From positions 124,001 through 188,000 of the forward strand of contig NZ_JARPQB010000001.1 in assembly GCF_029478665.1 (NCBI RefSeq): DNA of 64,000 nt, written 5' to 3'. The notes below the pieces were generated by a model. The model did no database searches. It saw nothing but the letters and a program-made list of their open reading frames with translations, and was not told where the DNA came from. This document shows positions 18,796-28,020 of this stretch, piece after piece (position 1 is the stretch's first letter; every line of letters begins with the position of its first letter). Source of the stretch: Pseudomonas entomophila (lineage in GTDB: Bacteria > Pseudomonadota > Gammaproteobacteria > Pseudomonadales > Pseudomonadaceae). The position numbers and the translations under genes are program-made.

Positions 18796-20046
18796 ATGGC
18801 AACCAACCTTGCCAGTTTCAGCCCGTCGATCGATCTCTCCAGCCTCGAACGGGCACTGGCCAGGGCGTCGGCCCTCAGTGACCGCACCCTGCGCGAGATG
18901 CAGAAAAACGTCGAGGCTTTCAACAAGCAGTACCTCAAGAGCGCGGGCGCCGTTGCCGATTCGAGCCTGAACCTCTCGAAGAAGGCGCTCGACCGGTTCC
19001 AGGCGGCGTACACGCCGCCGAACTGGGATCAAGCCCGGCAACCCGATCCTGTCAGGCCCTACAGCGACGAACTGCGCTCGCAGCACAACGCTGCGGCACT
19101 CAAGGTCGCGCAAATGGGCATGGGCCAGCGCAAGGGCGAGCTGGCCGGCCAGCTCAGCAAGGTCGACGAGGCGTACTACACCGCCCGGACCCAGTTCGAG
19201 CAGGCCAATCCATCGGGGGCCGATGGCTTCGAGGGTGAAAGCTACCAGCAGCAACTGGAGGCCATGCGTGTCGGTCACACCGACATGACCAACCAGGTGC
19301 TCAACGATTACGAGATGATGAACCAGGCACGTGGTGACTGGATGGTCGGTGCGTCGGCGGCGTGGGACGAATACCTGGACAAGTCCAGTAATGTCGCGGC
19401 GCAATCGCAGGCGGTGTTCACCAGCGTGTTCGACCGCATGGGTAACGCCGTGCAGACCTTCGCCACCACCGGCAAGTTCTCGTTCTCGGACTTCGCCAAG
19501 TCGGTGATCGCCGATATGGCTGCGCTGGCTGCCAAGACCGCTGCGTCGAAGGCCTTGAGCAGCCTGCTCGGGTTCGGCATGAACCTGGTCGGGTCGTGGC
19601 TCGGCAGTGGTTCGACGCCGACACCGACCACCATGTCCGTCGGGGGCACCAGTACCACCTTCACCCCCCAGATCGATGCCAGCAGCCTGAAGTTCGCCAA
19701 GGGTGGCGCCTTTACCAACAGCGTCGCCACAGGGCCGACCCTGGCGCCGATGGCTTTGTTTGGCGAAGCCGGTCCCGAAGCCATCATGCCGCTGACCCGG
19801 GGTGCGGACGGTGCCTTGGGGGTGCGCGCACTGGGCGGTGGCTCGGGCAACAGCCACAGCAGCGAAGTGGTGATCCAGCAGACCATCAACGTGGCGGCCG
19901 CGGACGGTAATACCGCGCCTGGCGAGGCCAATACCCAGCGCCTGGCCAACGCCTACGCCGGTGCCGCCCGCCAGGGCGCCAGCGAGCAGATTTCCCGCGA
20001 GCTGATGCCCGGTGGGCAGATCTGGGCCGCCATCCACGGCCGCTGA
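18796..20046 (+). CDS. F-type tape measure protein (lambda gpH-like), short form
   Basis: A 416-residue tail-length ruler. The C-terminal half carries the lambda tape-measure C-terminal domain: FSFSDFAKSVIADMAALAAK, ALSSLLGFGMNLVGSW, and the FAKGGAF...LFGEAGPEAIMPLTRG signature near residues 296-335. The N-terminal half is mainly helical. It is much shorter than lambda gpH (about 850 residues), predicting a short F-type tail. Hydrophobic segments around 245-275 may insert into the membrane. Confidence 0.88.
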   Translation: MATNLASFSPSIDLSSLERALARASALSDRTLREMQKNVEAFNKQYLKSAGAVADSSLNLSKKALDRFQAAYTPPNWDQARQPDPVRPYSDELRSQHNAAALKVAQMGMGQRKGELAGQLSKVDEAYYTARTQFEQANPSGADGFEGESYQQQLEAMRVGHTDMTNQVLNDYEMMNQARGDWMVGASAAWDEYLDKSSNVAAQSQAVFTSVFDRMGNAVQTFATTGKFSFSDFAKSVIADMAALAAKTAASKALSSLLGFGMNLVGSWLGSGSTPTPTTMSVGGTSTTFTPQIDASSLKFAKGGAFTNSVATGPTLAPMALFGEAGPEAIMPLTRGADGALGVRALGGGSGNSHSSEVVIQQTINVAAADGNTAPGEANTQRLANAYAGAARQGASEQISRELMPGGQIWAAIHGR

Positions 20047-20061
20047 TCAAGGAGAACATTC

Positions 20062-20394
20062 ATGGAAACCTTTACCTGGAGCCCGAAGACCGAGCCGACG
20101 GGCACCGTCGAGTACCGTGTGCGCACGGTGCAGTTCGGCGATGGCTACAAGCAGGCCGTGGCCGATGGCATCAACAACCGCAGCCAGTCCTGGCCGCTGG
20201 TGTTCATCGGCGATGAAACAAAGATCCGCGCGATCGCCGAGTTCCTCGACCGTCATGGCGGTAGCCGGGCGTTTCGCTGGACCGCGCCCTTGGGCAAGCC
20301 GGCGCTGTACCGCTGCAAGGGCTACCAACCGACCGCCAAGGGTGGCGGGCTCTACAGCATCAGCGCCACATTCGAGCAGGCGTTTCACCCATGA
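20062..20394 (+). CDS. F-type minor tail protein, gpM-like
   Basis: A 110-residue protein of the lambda gpM family (PA0637-like), part of the distal tail tip linking tube and hub. The signature FGDGYKQAVADGINNRSQSW (about 27-46) and the ending FRWTAP...YSISATFEQAFHP are characteristic. GGAGAA lies 7 bases before the ATG. It sits between tape measure and gpL, exactly the lambda order H-M-L. Confidence 0.92.
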   Translation: METFTWSPKTEPTGTVEYRVRTVQFGDGYKQAVADGINNRSQSWPLVFIGDETKIRAIAEFLDRHGGSRAFRWTAPLGKPALYRCKGYQPTAKGGGLYSISATFEQAFHP

Positions 20395-20412
20395 TCGAGG
20401 AGGGCAGCCGTC

Positions 20413-21165
20413 ATGGCGCTGATCAATGACATCCAGAAACTCGAGCCGGGCGCGGAAATCGTTCTGTTCGAGATCGACGGCAGCGAATTCGGTGCCGACA
20501 CCCTGCGTTTCCACGGTCATGCCATCACCCATGAGCCCGATGCGGTGGCGGCGGCGGGAGATGCCGCGGCAAACCTGCCGGCCCGCTCGATCTGGTGGCA
20601 GGGCAACGAGTATGCCGCCTGGCCTGTACAGATCGACGGCATTGGCGCCAACAGCAACGGCCGGGCCACCCGGCCGAAGTTCACCGCCGGCAACGTCGAT
20701 GGCCGGGTGACCGCCCTGTGCCTGGCATTCGAGGACCTGCTCAAGTTCAGGCTGACCGTGCGCCAGACCCTTGGCCAGTACCTGGATGCGCGTAACTTCG
20801 CCGCCGGCAACCCCCTGGCCGACCCGACCCAGGAAGCCCTGGAGATCTGGTTCCTCGACCAGAAGACCCAGGAAGACGACGAGCAGGTGCAGTGGGAGCT
20901 GTCTTCTCCCGGCGAGATCGACAACCACGGCTTGCCAGGCCGGCAGATGACCGCTTATTGCCACTGGGCGATGACCAATGGCTACCGCGGCCCTAACTGC
21001 GGTTACACCGGTAACCTGCGTTTCGACGATGAGGACCGCCCCACCGACGACCCCGCCAAGGATCGCTGCAAGGGTGGGTTGAGGTCCTGCAAGCTGCGTT
21101 TCGGCGAGGCCGCCGAGCTGCCCCATGGCGGCTTCCCGGCCGTCTCGCTGATCGCCAGGAGCTGA
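20413..21165 (+). CDS. F-type minor tail protein, gpL-like
   Basis: A 250-residue tail-tip protein of the lambda gpL family (PA0638-like). The C-terminal domain has four cysteines, Cys183, Cys196, Cys219 and Cys226 (AYCHWAM, GPNCGY, DRCKGG, RSCKLRF). Lambda gpL binds a 4Fe-4S cluster through such a set, so cluster binding here is likely (family knowledge). It acts between gpM and the gpK/gpI assembly factors. Confidence 0.92.
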   Translation: MALINDIQKLEPGAEIVLFEIDGSEFGADTLRFHGHAITHEPDAVAAAGDAAANLPARSIWWQGNEYAAWPVQIDGIGANSNGRATRPKFTAGNVDGRVTALCLAFEDLLKFRLTVRQTLGQYLDARNFAAGNPLADPTQEALEIWFLDQKTQEDDEQVQWELSSPGEIDNHGLPGRQMTAYCHWAMTNGYRGPNCGYTGNLRFDDEDRPTDDPAKDRCKGGLRSCKLRFGEAAELPHGGFPAVSLIARS

Positions 21166-21168
21166 CCC

Positions 21169-21933
21169 ATGGAGCCGTCCCTGCTCGAGGCGATCCGCCG
21201 TCACGCCGCCGAAGACTACCCCCGCGAAGCCTGCGGCTTGGTTATCGAGCGGGAAGGGCGGCTGGATTACCAGCGCTGTACCAACACCGCCTCTGAACCT
21301 GGCGAAGAGTTCCGCATCGATCCGCACGACTACGCGGCGGCGGAAGACCTGGGTGAGGTGGTGGCGGTGGTGCACTCGCACCCCGACGCCAGCAGCCGAC
21401 CGTCCCCCCGTGACTTGGCCATGTGCGAGGCCACAGGCTTGCCCTGGCATATCCTGTCCTGGCCGGAAGGCGACCTGCGCACGGTTCTGCCCAAGGGCGA
21501 CACTCCGTTGCTTGGGCGCCCGTTCGTGCATGGACTGTGGGATTGCTGGCAGGTGTGCGCCGACTGGTACCTGCGTGAATGGGGCCTGACCTTTCCCGCC
21601 TATGCCCGCGAGGAAGGTTGGTGGGAGAACGCCGAGGGGCCGAGCCTTTACGAGCAGGCCTATGCGACGGCCGGTTTCGTCAGGGTGGACGCGCCGCGAC
21701 GTGGTGACATGATCGTCATGGCCATTGGCCGTACCGCTCATCCCAACCACGCCGGCATCTACCTGGGCAACGACCCGCGCCTGCCTGGCGAGGCCTGGGC
21801 GCCGGCAGGCGCCGGCCCATTCCTGCTGCACCACCTGTATGGGCGCCCCTCGGAGGTGATCGTGTTCGGTGGGCCATGGCTCGACCGTACCCGTCTGGTG
21901 CTGCGGCACCGGGATGCGGCCGCCAGCGAGTAG
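21169..21933 (+). CDS. F-type tail assembly protein, gpK-like: JAMM plus NlpC/P60 peptidase
   Basis: A 254-residue two-domain protein. The N-terminal JAMM/MPN metalloprotease domain has Glu20 and the motif His69-x-His71-Pro...Ser79-x-x-Asp82. The C-terminal NlpC/P60 domain has probable nucleophile Cys126 (GLWDCWQVC) and His194 (NHAGIYLG). The lambda equivalent is needed for tail-tip assembly; the peptidoglycan-hydrolase fold suggests a role in penetration. Both active sites look intact. It starts 3 bases after gpL. Confidence 0.92.
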   Translation: MEPSLLEAIRRHAAEDYPREACGLVIEREGRLDYQRCTNTASEPGEEFRIDPHDYAAAEDLGEVVAVVHSHPDASSRPSPRDLAMCEATGLPWHILSWPEGDLRTVLPKGDTPLLGRPFVHGLWDCWQVCADWYLREWGLTFPAYAREEGWWENAEGPSLYEQAYATAGFVRVDAPRRGDMIVMAIGRTAHPNHAGIYLGNDPRLPGEAWAPAGAGPFLLHHLYGRPSEVIVFGGPWLDRTRLVLRHRDAAASE

Positions 21934-21972
21934 GGGCTTTCGTATCAAGGAAATTCGCACAGGAGGCCAAGA

Positions 21973-22563
21973 ATGGCTGTATCCGTGTTCAACGTGCCGG
22001 CCCTGACCACCATCAAGTTGTCCGGTGTGCTGGCACGCAAGTTTGGCCGCGAGCACCAGCGACGCCTGGACAGTGGCCAGGCCTGGGAGGTGTTCCGTGC
22101 CTTGCGCAACACCCTGGAAGGCTTCGAGGAGGAGATCCGGCGGCTCGACCGCCTGGGCATGCGCTTCGCCATCTTCCGTAACCGTCGCAATGTCGACAGT
22201 AACGCATTTTCCCTGGGCGGCACCCGCGAGTTGCGTATCGTGCCGGTCCTGGCCGGCAGCAAACGTGGCGGCATCCTGCAGACCATCGTCGGCGCGGTGT
22301 TGATCGTCGGTGGCCTCTACTTCAATCAGCCTTGGGCGGTGCAGATGGGGGCGGCCATGATGGCCGGTGGCGTGATGCAGATGCTCAGCCCGCAACCCAA
22401 AGGCCTGAAGTTCAGCGCCAGCCCTTCGAATACCCCCGGCTATGCGTTCGGCAACGCCCGCAATACTGTCTCTGCCGGATTGCCGGTGCCTCTTTGCATC
22501 GGCCAGCGCCGTTGGGGCGGGGCCATCGTCAGCGCGGCCATCTATGCCGAGGACCGCCTGTAG
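21973..22563 (+). CDS. F-type tail assembly protein, gpI-like, copy 1
   Basis: A 196-residue member of the lambda gpI family (PA0640-like): an N-terminal beta-grasp-like domain (FRALRNTLEGFEEEIRRL), then a Gly/Ala hydrophobic central segment (LQTIVGAVLIVGGLYF), and the conserved ending NTPGYAFGNARNTVSAGLPV...IYAEDRL. GGAGG lies upstream. It is followed by a second, divergent member of the same family, which is unusual. Confidence 0.9.
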   Translation: MAVSVFNVPALTTIKLSGVLARKFGREHQRRLDSGQAWEVFRALRNTLEGFEEEIRRLDRLGMRFAIFRNRRNVDSNAFSLGGTRELRIVPVLAGSKRGGILQTIVGAVLIVGGLYFNQPWAVQMGAAMMAGGVMQMLSPQPKGLKFSASPSNTPGYAFGNARNTVSAGLPVPLCIGQRRWGGAIVSAAIYAEDRL

Positions 22564-22627
22564 GGGCAGGCGTGCCTCGCTCAACACGGTTGCCTGCGGG
22601 CGGCCGTCATTCGCAGAAGGAGTTGCC

Positions 22628-23242
22628 ATGTCAGCAACGACAACGCATTCGCCGCTGACCCGTGTCAGGCTCGGCGGCCAACTGCGCCAGTTCGGCAAGA
22701 CCTTCGAACTGGCGGTGAGTACCCCGCGCGAGGCAATCAAGGCCTTGTGCGTGCTGGTGCCCGGTTTCGAACGCTTCCTCGTCAATGCCCGTTCGCACGG
22801 GCTGGAATTCGCCGTGTTCAACGACCGGCGCAACGTCGGCGAGGCAGAGCTTGGCTTTCAGGCTCAGGAAGAGATCCGCATCGTCCCCGTGGTGGTCGGC
22901 AGCAAGCGCGCCGGTACCCTGCAGACCATCGTCGGCATCGTCATGATCGCCGCGGCGTCGATCTACAGCGGCGGGGTCGCGGCCGCGTTTGCCTCGGAGG
23001 GCGCCGCCGGTTTCGTTGCCAGCATGGGCGCGGCGATGGCGCTAGGCGGCGTCATGCAGTTGCTCAGCCCACAACCCAAGGGGCTGAGCATGAGCCAGGC
23101 GCCGGAAAACACCCCAGGCTATGCCTTTGGCGGTGCGCGCAACACCACAGCGTCCGGTAATCCGGTGCCGCTGTGCGTGGGCAAGCGTCGTTGGGGGGGG
23201 GCCATCATCAGTGCGGCGATCTATGCCGAGGAACGGCTCTGA
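22628..23242 (+). CDS. F-type tail assembly protein, gpI-like, copy 2
   Basis: A 204-residue paralogue of the preceding gene. The C-terminal half is close (LQTIVGIVMIAAASIYSGG, LLSPQPKGLSMSQ, NTPGYAFGGARNTTASGNPV, IYAEERL), but the N-terminal domain is clearly diverged. ATG 22628 has AGAAGGAG 6 bases upstream; the longer frame from 22442 overlaps copy 1 and is rejected. Both genes are intact, so two forms of gpI are probably made. The 64-bp gap is larger than usual in this module. A terminator hairpin follows. Confidence 0.9.
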   Translation: MSATTTHSPLTRVRLGGQLRQFGKTFELAVSTPREAIKALCVLVPGFERFLVNARSHGLEFAVFNDRRNVGEAELGFQAQEEIRIVPVVVGSKRAGTLQTIVGIVMIAAASIYSGGVAAAFASEGAAGFVASMGAAMALGGVMQLLSPQPKGLSMSQAPENTPGYAFGGARNTTASGNPVPLCVGKRRWGGAIISAAIYAEERL

Positions 23243-23302
23243 CCCCAGTGCCACCAAGCCAGGTTGCGGGCCATCGCCGGCCTGATCCCGGCCACATTCA
23301 GC

Positions 23303-23327
23303 AAACCGCCTTGGAGGCGGTTTTTTT
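23303..23327 (+). terminator. Intrinsic terminator between gpI copy 2 and gpJ
   Basis: AAACCGCC-TTGGA-GGCGGTTT followed by TTTT, 61 bases after the gpI stop and 17 before the gpJ start. It is co-directional with the operon and of full terminator quality, although gpJ and the whole R-type module lie downstream. Confidence 0.85.
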
Positions 23328-23343
23328 ACGCCTGGAGGAACAC

Positions 23344-26300
23344 ATGGGCGAAACCAACAGACCTGTGATCACCGGTCGCAAAGGTGGTCAGAAGAAGCCC
23401 AAGTCACCGGTCGAGGCGCCGGACAGCCTGCGCTCCGTCGCGGTTGCCAAGATGCTCCTGGCCATTGGCGAGGGCGAGTTCGCCGGCACGCCGACCGCCC
23501 GAGACATCTATCTGGACGGCACGCCGCTGATGGATGACCAGGGCAGCTACAACTTCCCTGGCGTGAAGTGGGAATGGCGCACGGGCTCGGTGGAGCAGCC
23601 GCATATCCCGGGCATCCCTTCGGTGGACAACGAGATCAGCCAGGGTATCGAGCTGCGCAGCGACAAGCCCTGGGTCCATGCCATCAACGACACGCGCCTG
23701 TCGGCGGTGCGCCTGCGCTTCGCCTGGCCGGCGCTGCAAGCCATGGACGGTGCCGGCAATATCAATGGTCATCGCATCGAGTATGTCGTCGAGCTGGCTA
23801 CCGACGGCGGTGCCTATCAGGAAGTGCTCAAGGACGCGGTCCACGGCAAGACCACCAGCACCTACGAGCGCACCCGGCGCATCGACCTGCCCCGGGCCGA
23901 GAGCGGCTGGACCTTGCGTGTGCGGCGCCTGACGCCGAACCAGAACAACAACAAGGTCGCCGACACCATGCAGCTCGCCGGCCTGACCGAGGTGATCGAC
24001 GCCAAGCTGCGCTACCCCAACACCGCGCTGCTGTACATCGAGTTCTCTGCCGAGCAGTTCCGCAACATCCCGGTGGTGACCGTGGAATGCCGCGGTCGCA
24101 AGTGGCCGGTGCCGAGCAACTATGACCCGGACACCCGCAGCTACATCGGTGTGTGGGACGGCACTTTCAAGGAAGCCTGGACCGACAACCCGGCCTGGGT
24201 CACCTACGGTATCTGCACCAACGACCGCTTCGGCCTGGGCCGCCGGATCAAGCCGTGGATGGTCGACAAGTGGGAACTGTACCGTATCGCCCAGTACTGC
24301 GACCAGCTGGTACCGGACGGCAAGGGTGGCCAGGAACCGCGCTTCCTCTGCAACCTCAACTTGCAGAGCAAGGCCGATGCCTGGTCGTTGCTGCGCGACA
24401 TCGCCGGTATCTACCGAGGCATGACCTACTGGGCCCAGGGCCAGCTGTACAGCCTGGCCGACATGCCACGGGCCACCGACTTCGACTTCGCCTATACCCG
24501 GGCGAATGTCATTGGCGGCAAGTTCAATTACTCCAGCGGCTCCGAACGCAGCCGCTACAGCCGTGCGCTGATCAGCTACGACAACCCGCTGAACAGCTAC
24601 GACACCGACGTCACGGTGGTCACCGACGAGAAGCTGCAACGGCGCTACGGTGACAACCCGCTGGAAGTCAGCGCCATTGGTTGTACCCGCGAGTCCGAGG
24701 CACAGCGCCGTGGCAAGTGGGCGTTGGCGACCAACTCCCGTGACCGAGGTATCAGCTTCCGGGTGGGCATGGATGGGCGTATCCCGCTGCCGGGCTTCGT
24801 CATTCCAGTGGCCGACGAGTTGCTGGCCGGGCGCGCCATTGGTGGCCGGATCGCCGCCGTCAGCGGCCGTCAGGTCACCCTCGACCGCGATACCCAGGCC
24901 AAACCGGGCGACCGGCTGATCCTCAACCTACCTGATGGCACCTGCCAGGCGCGCACGGTGGACGCGGTCGATGGCCGCAAGCTGTCGGTGACCACAGCCT
25001 ACAGCGTGGCCCCCGAGGTTGAGCTGGTGTGGGCGTTGGATGCACCCGACCTGGCCGTGCCGCTGTACCGTGTGACCAGCGTCTCGCGCCCGGAACCGGG
25101 GGTGTACGAGATCAGTGCGGTGCAGTACGACCCGAGCAAGTTCGCCCATATCGATACCGGCGCGCGCCTGGAGGAGCGGCCGATCAGTGTCACGCCGATC
25201 AACCTGGTACCGCCACCCGCCAGCGTCACCCTCAGCAGCAACCATGCGATCAGCCAGGGCCTGGCGGTCAGCACCCTGACCATCGCCTGGCCAGCGGTAC
25301 CGGGCGCGGTGGCCTACGAAGTGGAGTGGCGCAAGGACGACGGCAACTGGATCAGCCTGCCGCGCAGCGGTGCCACCAGTGTCGACGTCACTGGCATTTA
25401 TGCCGGTGACTACCTGGCGCGGGTCCGTTCGATCAGCGTGGGCGAAATCACCTCGATCTGGAAGCTGTCCGCGCTGACACCGTTGCAAGGCAAGGTCGGT
25501 ACGCCACCTGCGCCCACGCAGCTGCTGGCCACCAGCAAGGTGTTCGCCATCGGCCTGAACTGGAGCTTCCCGGAGGGCGCGGGTGATACCCAGCGCACCG
25601 AGATCTGGTACGGCAACAGCGCCTCGCGCGCCGAGGCGCAGAAACTTGGCGACTTCGCCTACCCCCAGGCCGAACACGAGTTGCAGGGCCTGGCCGCCGG
25701 CGCGCAACTGTTCTTCTGGGCGCGCTTGGTGGATCGCAGCGGCAACGTCGGCACCTGGTATCCGAACGGTACCGGTGTGCGTGGCCAGTCCAGCGCCGAC
25801 CAGAGCGAGTACGACCGCTACTTCTCCGGCAAGATCAGCGAATCGGCCCTGGGCAAGCAACTGTTCGACCGCATCGGCTTGATCGACGGCAGTGGCAACG
25901 GTTCGGTCAACCAGCGCCTGCAATCCCTGAACGGTGAAGTGCAGACGCGCTTGAACGACCTCGCCAGCGCGGCCAACGCGCTGACCTACGATGCGGCCAA
26001 GGCCTATGCCGCGGGTGACATCGTGCGCCAGGCGCAGAGCCTGTACCAGGCGCTCAAGGCGGTGCCGGCCAAGACGCCGCCGCCAAGCGCGGCCTTCTGG
26101 CTGGACATCGGCCAGGCCGTCAAGGACAGCACCGGCCTGGCGGCGCGGGTGAGCAAGGCCGAAAGCCAGATCACCGCCGTCGAAGGCGTCAACACGGTAC
26201 AGAACACCCAGCTCACCGGCTTGCAGAGTGCGTTGACGGGCAAGGCTGATGCCGCCGCGCTGACCACCCTGAGCAACAAGGTCACCGAGGCCCAAGGCAA

Positions 26301-27681
26301 GCTCGACAGCCAAGCCTCGGCGATCACCGGGCTCAAGGCCGCGCTGGGCCAGCAACCGGACAACCTGGTGCTCAAGGGCGACTTCGAAGATGGCGACGCC
26401 CAGCCCTGGACCTTCGACGCCAAGCTCTATCCGGCGCCGGTGGTGGTGGTACCCGGCAACCTGTCGGGCACCCGCTACGGCAAGGCTATCGCCTTCTACG
26501 GCAATAGCTTCTGCGGCACCGGCAACAACATCCTCTGCGCCTCGGACGAGCAGTTCGACCTGGCCGCCGAGGTCAGTGCCGACGAGATGGCCGCTGGGCA
26601 GGTTGCGCAACTGCAGATGCAGTTCTACGACAAGGACAACAAGAACCTGGGCTATCCGGTCGCGTTCAGCTTCCCGGCCGCCAGCGGCCAGGGGTTCCGC
26701 AAGCTCAGCGGGCGGGTCAAGGCGCCAGCCGGCGCGGTCAAGGGGCGCATCCTCACGCGCACCGAGCCTGGCAACGGCACCGGACGCTCATTGTGGTGCA
26801 ACATTGTCGCCCGTCGCGTCACCCAGGCCGACAATGCCAACGCCAGTGCCATCAGCGAGCTCGGTACCACCGTCACCAAGCAAGGCCAGACCCTGGTCGC
26901 CCAGGGTTCGTCCATTACCGACCTGACCAGCAAGGTCGGCGTCGTGGCGGACAAGGCCGACGGCCAGGCCAAGGCCATCAGCACGTTGCAGACCCAGGCC
27001 AGCCAACTGGACGGCCGAGTCACCGCCCAGGGTACGCGCCTGGATGGCGTCTATGCCCAGATCAACCCACCGTTGGCGGGCGACAACGGCGACCTGGCCG
27101 GTTCCGGGCAGGTACTCGTCGGTGTGTGGTCCGAGCAGTCGGCGCGGATCGAGGACGGCCTGGCCATGGCGCGCAAGCTCGACACAGTGCAGGTACAGCA
27201 GGGCCAGACCAATGCCTCGGTACAGCAGTTGAGCCAGGTGCAGTCGGGGCTCGACAAGAAGCTGTCGACGATGTGGTCGGTGAAGATGGAGGTGACCAAC
27301 GATGGCCAGTACGTGGCGGCTGGCCTGGCCCTGGGGATCGAGAACAAGCAAAGCAAGTTCCTGGTCCGCGCCGACAACTTCTCGGTGGTCGGTACCCAGG
27401 CCGGCGGGCAGTTGTTCACGCCGTTCACGGTGAGCGGTGGGCAGGTCTTCATGAACTCGGCGTTGATCAAGGACGGTGCCATCACCAGCGCCAAGATCGG
27501 CGACGCGATCCAGTCCGACAACTATGTTGCCGGGCAAACGGGCTGGCGCCTGGCCAAGAACGGCGCCTTCGAGATCAATGGTTCGGTGCAGGGCCAGGGG
27601 CGCTTGGTCATCACCAACCAGCTGATCCAGATCTTCGATGCCAACAACACCCTGCGCGTGCGCATGGGCATCTGGGGGTGA
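23344..27681 (+). CDS. F-type tail tip/central fibre protein, gpJ-like
   Basis: A 1445-residue host-specificity protein of the lambda gpJ family (PA0641-like), the largest gene here. The conserved N-terminal hub region starts SLRSVAVAKMLLAIGEGEFAG. Two fibronectin-III-like domains lie around residues 625-800 (TLTIAWPAVPGAVAYEVEW; GLNWSFPEGAGD). Repeated coiled-coil stretches follow (~860-1040 and ~1155-1300), and a C-terminal DUF1983-type tip (MWSVKMEVTNDGQYVAAGLA) is near 1310-1400. ATG 23344 has GGAGG upstream; the in-frame extension to 23173 lies within gpI and is rejected. It forms the tail tip and should bind the target-cell receptor. Confidence 0.93.
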   Translation: MGETNRPVITGRKGGQKKPKSPVEAPDSLRSVAVAKMLLAIGEGEFAGTPTARDIYLDGTPLMDDQGSYNFPGVKWEWRTGSVEQPHIPGIPSVDNEISQGIELRSDKPWVHAINDTRLSAVRLRFAWPALQAMDGAGNINGHRIEYVVELATDGGAYQEVLKDAVHGKTTSTYERTRRIDLPRAESGWTLRVRRLTPNQNNNKVADTMQLAGLTEVIDAKLRYPNTALLYIEFSAEQFRNIPVVTVECRGRKWPVPSNYDPDTRSYIGVWDGTFKEAWTDNPAWVTYGICTNDRFGLGRRIKPWMVDKWELYRIAQYCDQLVPDGKGGQEPRFLCNLNLQSKADAWSLLRDIAGIYRGMTYWAQGQLYSLADMPRATDFDFAYTRANVIGGKFNYSSGSERSRYSRALISYDNPLNSYDTDVTVVTDEKLQRRYGDNPLEVSAIGCTRESEAQRRGKWALATNSRDRGISFRVGMDGRIPLPGFVIPVADELLAGRAIGGRIAAVSGRQVTLDRDTQAKPGDRLILNLPDGTCQARTVDAVDGRKLSVTTAYSVAPEVELVWALDAPDLAVPLYRVTSVSRPEPGVYEISAVQYDPSKFAHIDTGARLEERPISVTPINLVPPPASVTLSSNHAISQGLAVSTLTIAWPAVPGAVAYEVEWRKDDGNWISLPRSGATSVDVTGIYAGDYLARVRSISVGEITSIWKLSALTPLQGKVGTPPAPTQLLATSKVFAIGLNWSFPEGAGDTQRTEIWYGNSASRAEAQKLGDFAYPQAEHELQGLAAGAQLFFWARLVDRSGNVGTWYPNGTGVRGQSSADQSEYDRYFSGKISESALGKQLFDRIGLIDGSGNGSVNQRLQSLNGEVQTRLNDLASAANALTYDAAKAYAAGDIVRQAQSLYQALKAVPAKTPPPSAAFWLDIGQAVKDSTGLAARVSKAESQITAVEGVNTVQNTQLTGLQSALTGKADAAALTTLSNKVTEAQGKLDSQASAITGLKAALGQQPDNLVLKGDFEDGDAQPWTFDAKLYPAPVVVVPGNLSGTRYGKAIAFYGNSFCGTGNNILCASDEQFDLAAEVSADEMAAGQVAQLQMQFYDKDNKNLGYPVAFSFPAASGQGFRKLSGRVKAPAGAVKGRILTRTEPGNGTGRSLWCNIVARRVTQADNANASAISELGTTVTKQGQTLVAQGSSITDLTSKVGVVADKADGQAKAISTLQTQASQLDGRVTAQGTRLDGVYAQINPPLAGDNGDLAGSGQVLVGVWSEQSARIEDGLAMARKLDTVQVQQGQTNASVQQLSQVQSGLDKKLSTMWSVKMEVTNDGQYVAAGLALGIENKQSKFLVRADNFSVVGTQAGGQLFTPFTVSGGQVFMNSALIKDGAITSAKIGDAIQSDNYVAGQTGWRLAKNGAFEINGSVQGQGRLVITNQLIQIFDANNTLRVRMGIWG

Positions 27682-27684
27682 ACG

Positions 27685-28020
27685 ATGAAGATCGGGCTGC
27701 AAACCTGGAATGAAGCGGGAAGCCCGAACCTGGATACCACCAACCGGCTGGGCACCCTGCTCGGTTCGGTGGTGACCGGGACCCGGGCAGGGAGCCTGAT
27801 CGTGCCGCAACTGGCACAGGGCGAGCCGTTCTATTTCTACCATCCCGAGCTGTTGCCGACGCGCAATGCGCATCTCGACCAGCCATACGAGCTGGTCTAC
27901 CCGCTGGTCAAGCTGGAAGGGCAGGTGCTCAGCTGGAGCTTTCCCGCATTCCGCCACACCGGCGCTTATGCGCACTACAACTACGCCGTCTCGGTCGAAA
28001 TCTTCTATGGAGTCTTCTGA
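27685..28020 (+). CDS. Tail-tip-associated protein, 111 aa
   Basis: A small beta-rich protein directly after gpJ (3-base gap). Function unknown; small ORFs after gpJ are also found in F-pyocin clusters and may decorate the tail tip. The segment VPQLAQGEPFYFYHPELL aligns with VPELAQGTPFAF of the leftward gene at 13595, showing that the two are paralogues. Its TGA overlaps the ATG of the next gene by 1 base. Confidence 0.8.
   Translation: MKIGLQTWNEAGSPNLDTTNRLGTLLGSVVTGTRAGSLIVPQLAQGEPFYFYHPELLPTRNAHLDQPYELVYPLVKLEGQVLSWSFPAFRHTGAYAHYNYAVSVEIFYGVF

Noticed and set aside
20047..22833. Very long minus-strand open frame (928 codons) opposite gpM-gpI
   Set aside because: Antisense shadow of high-G+C genes with well-recognised products on the plus strand; no family features or ribosome site.
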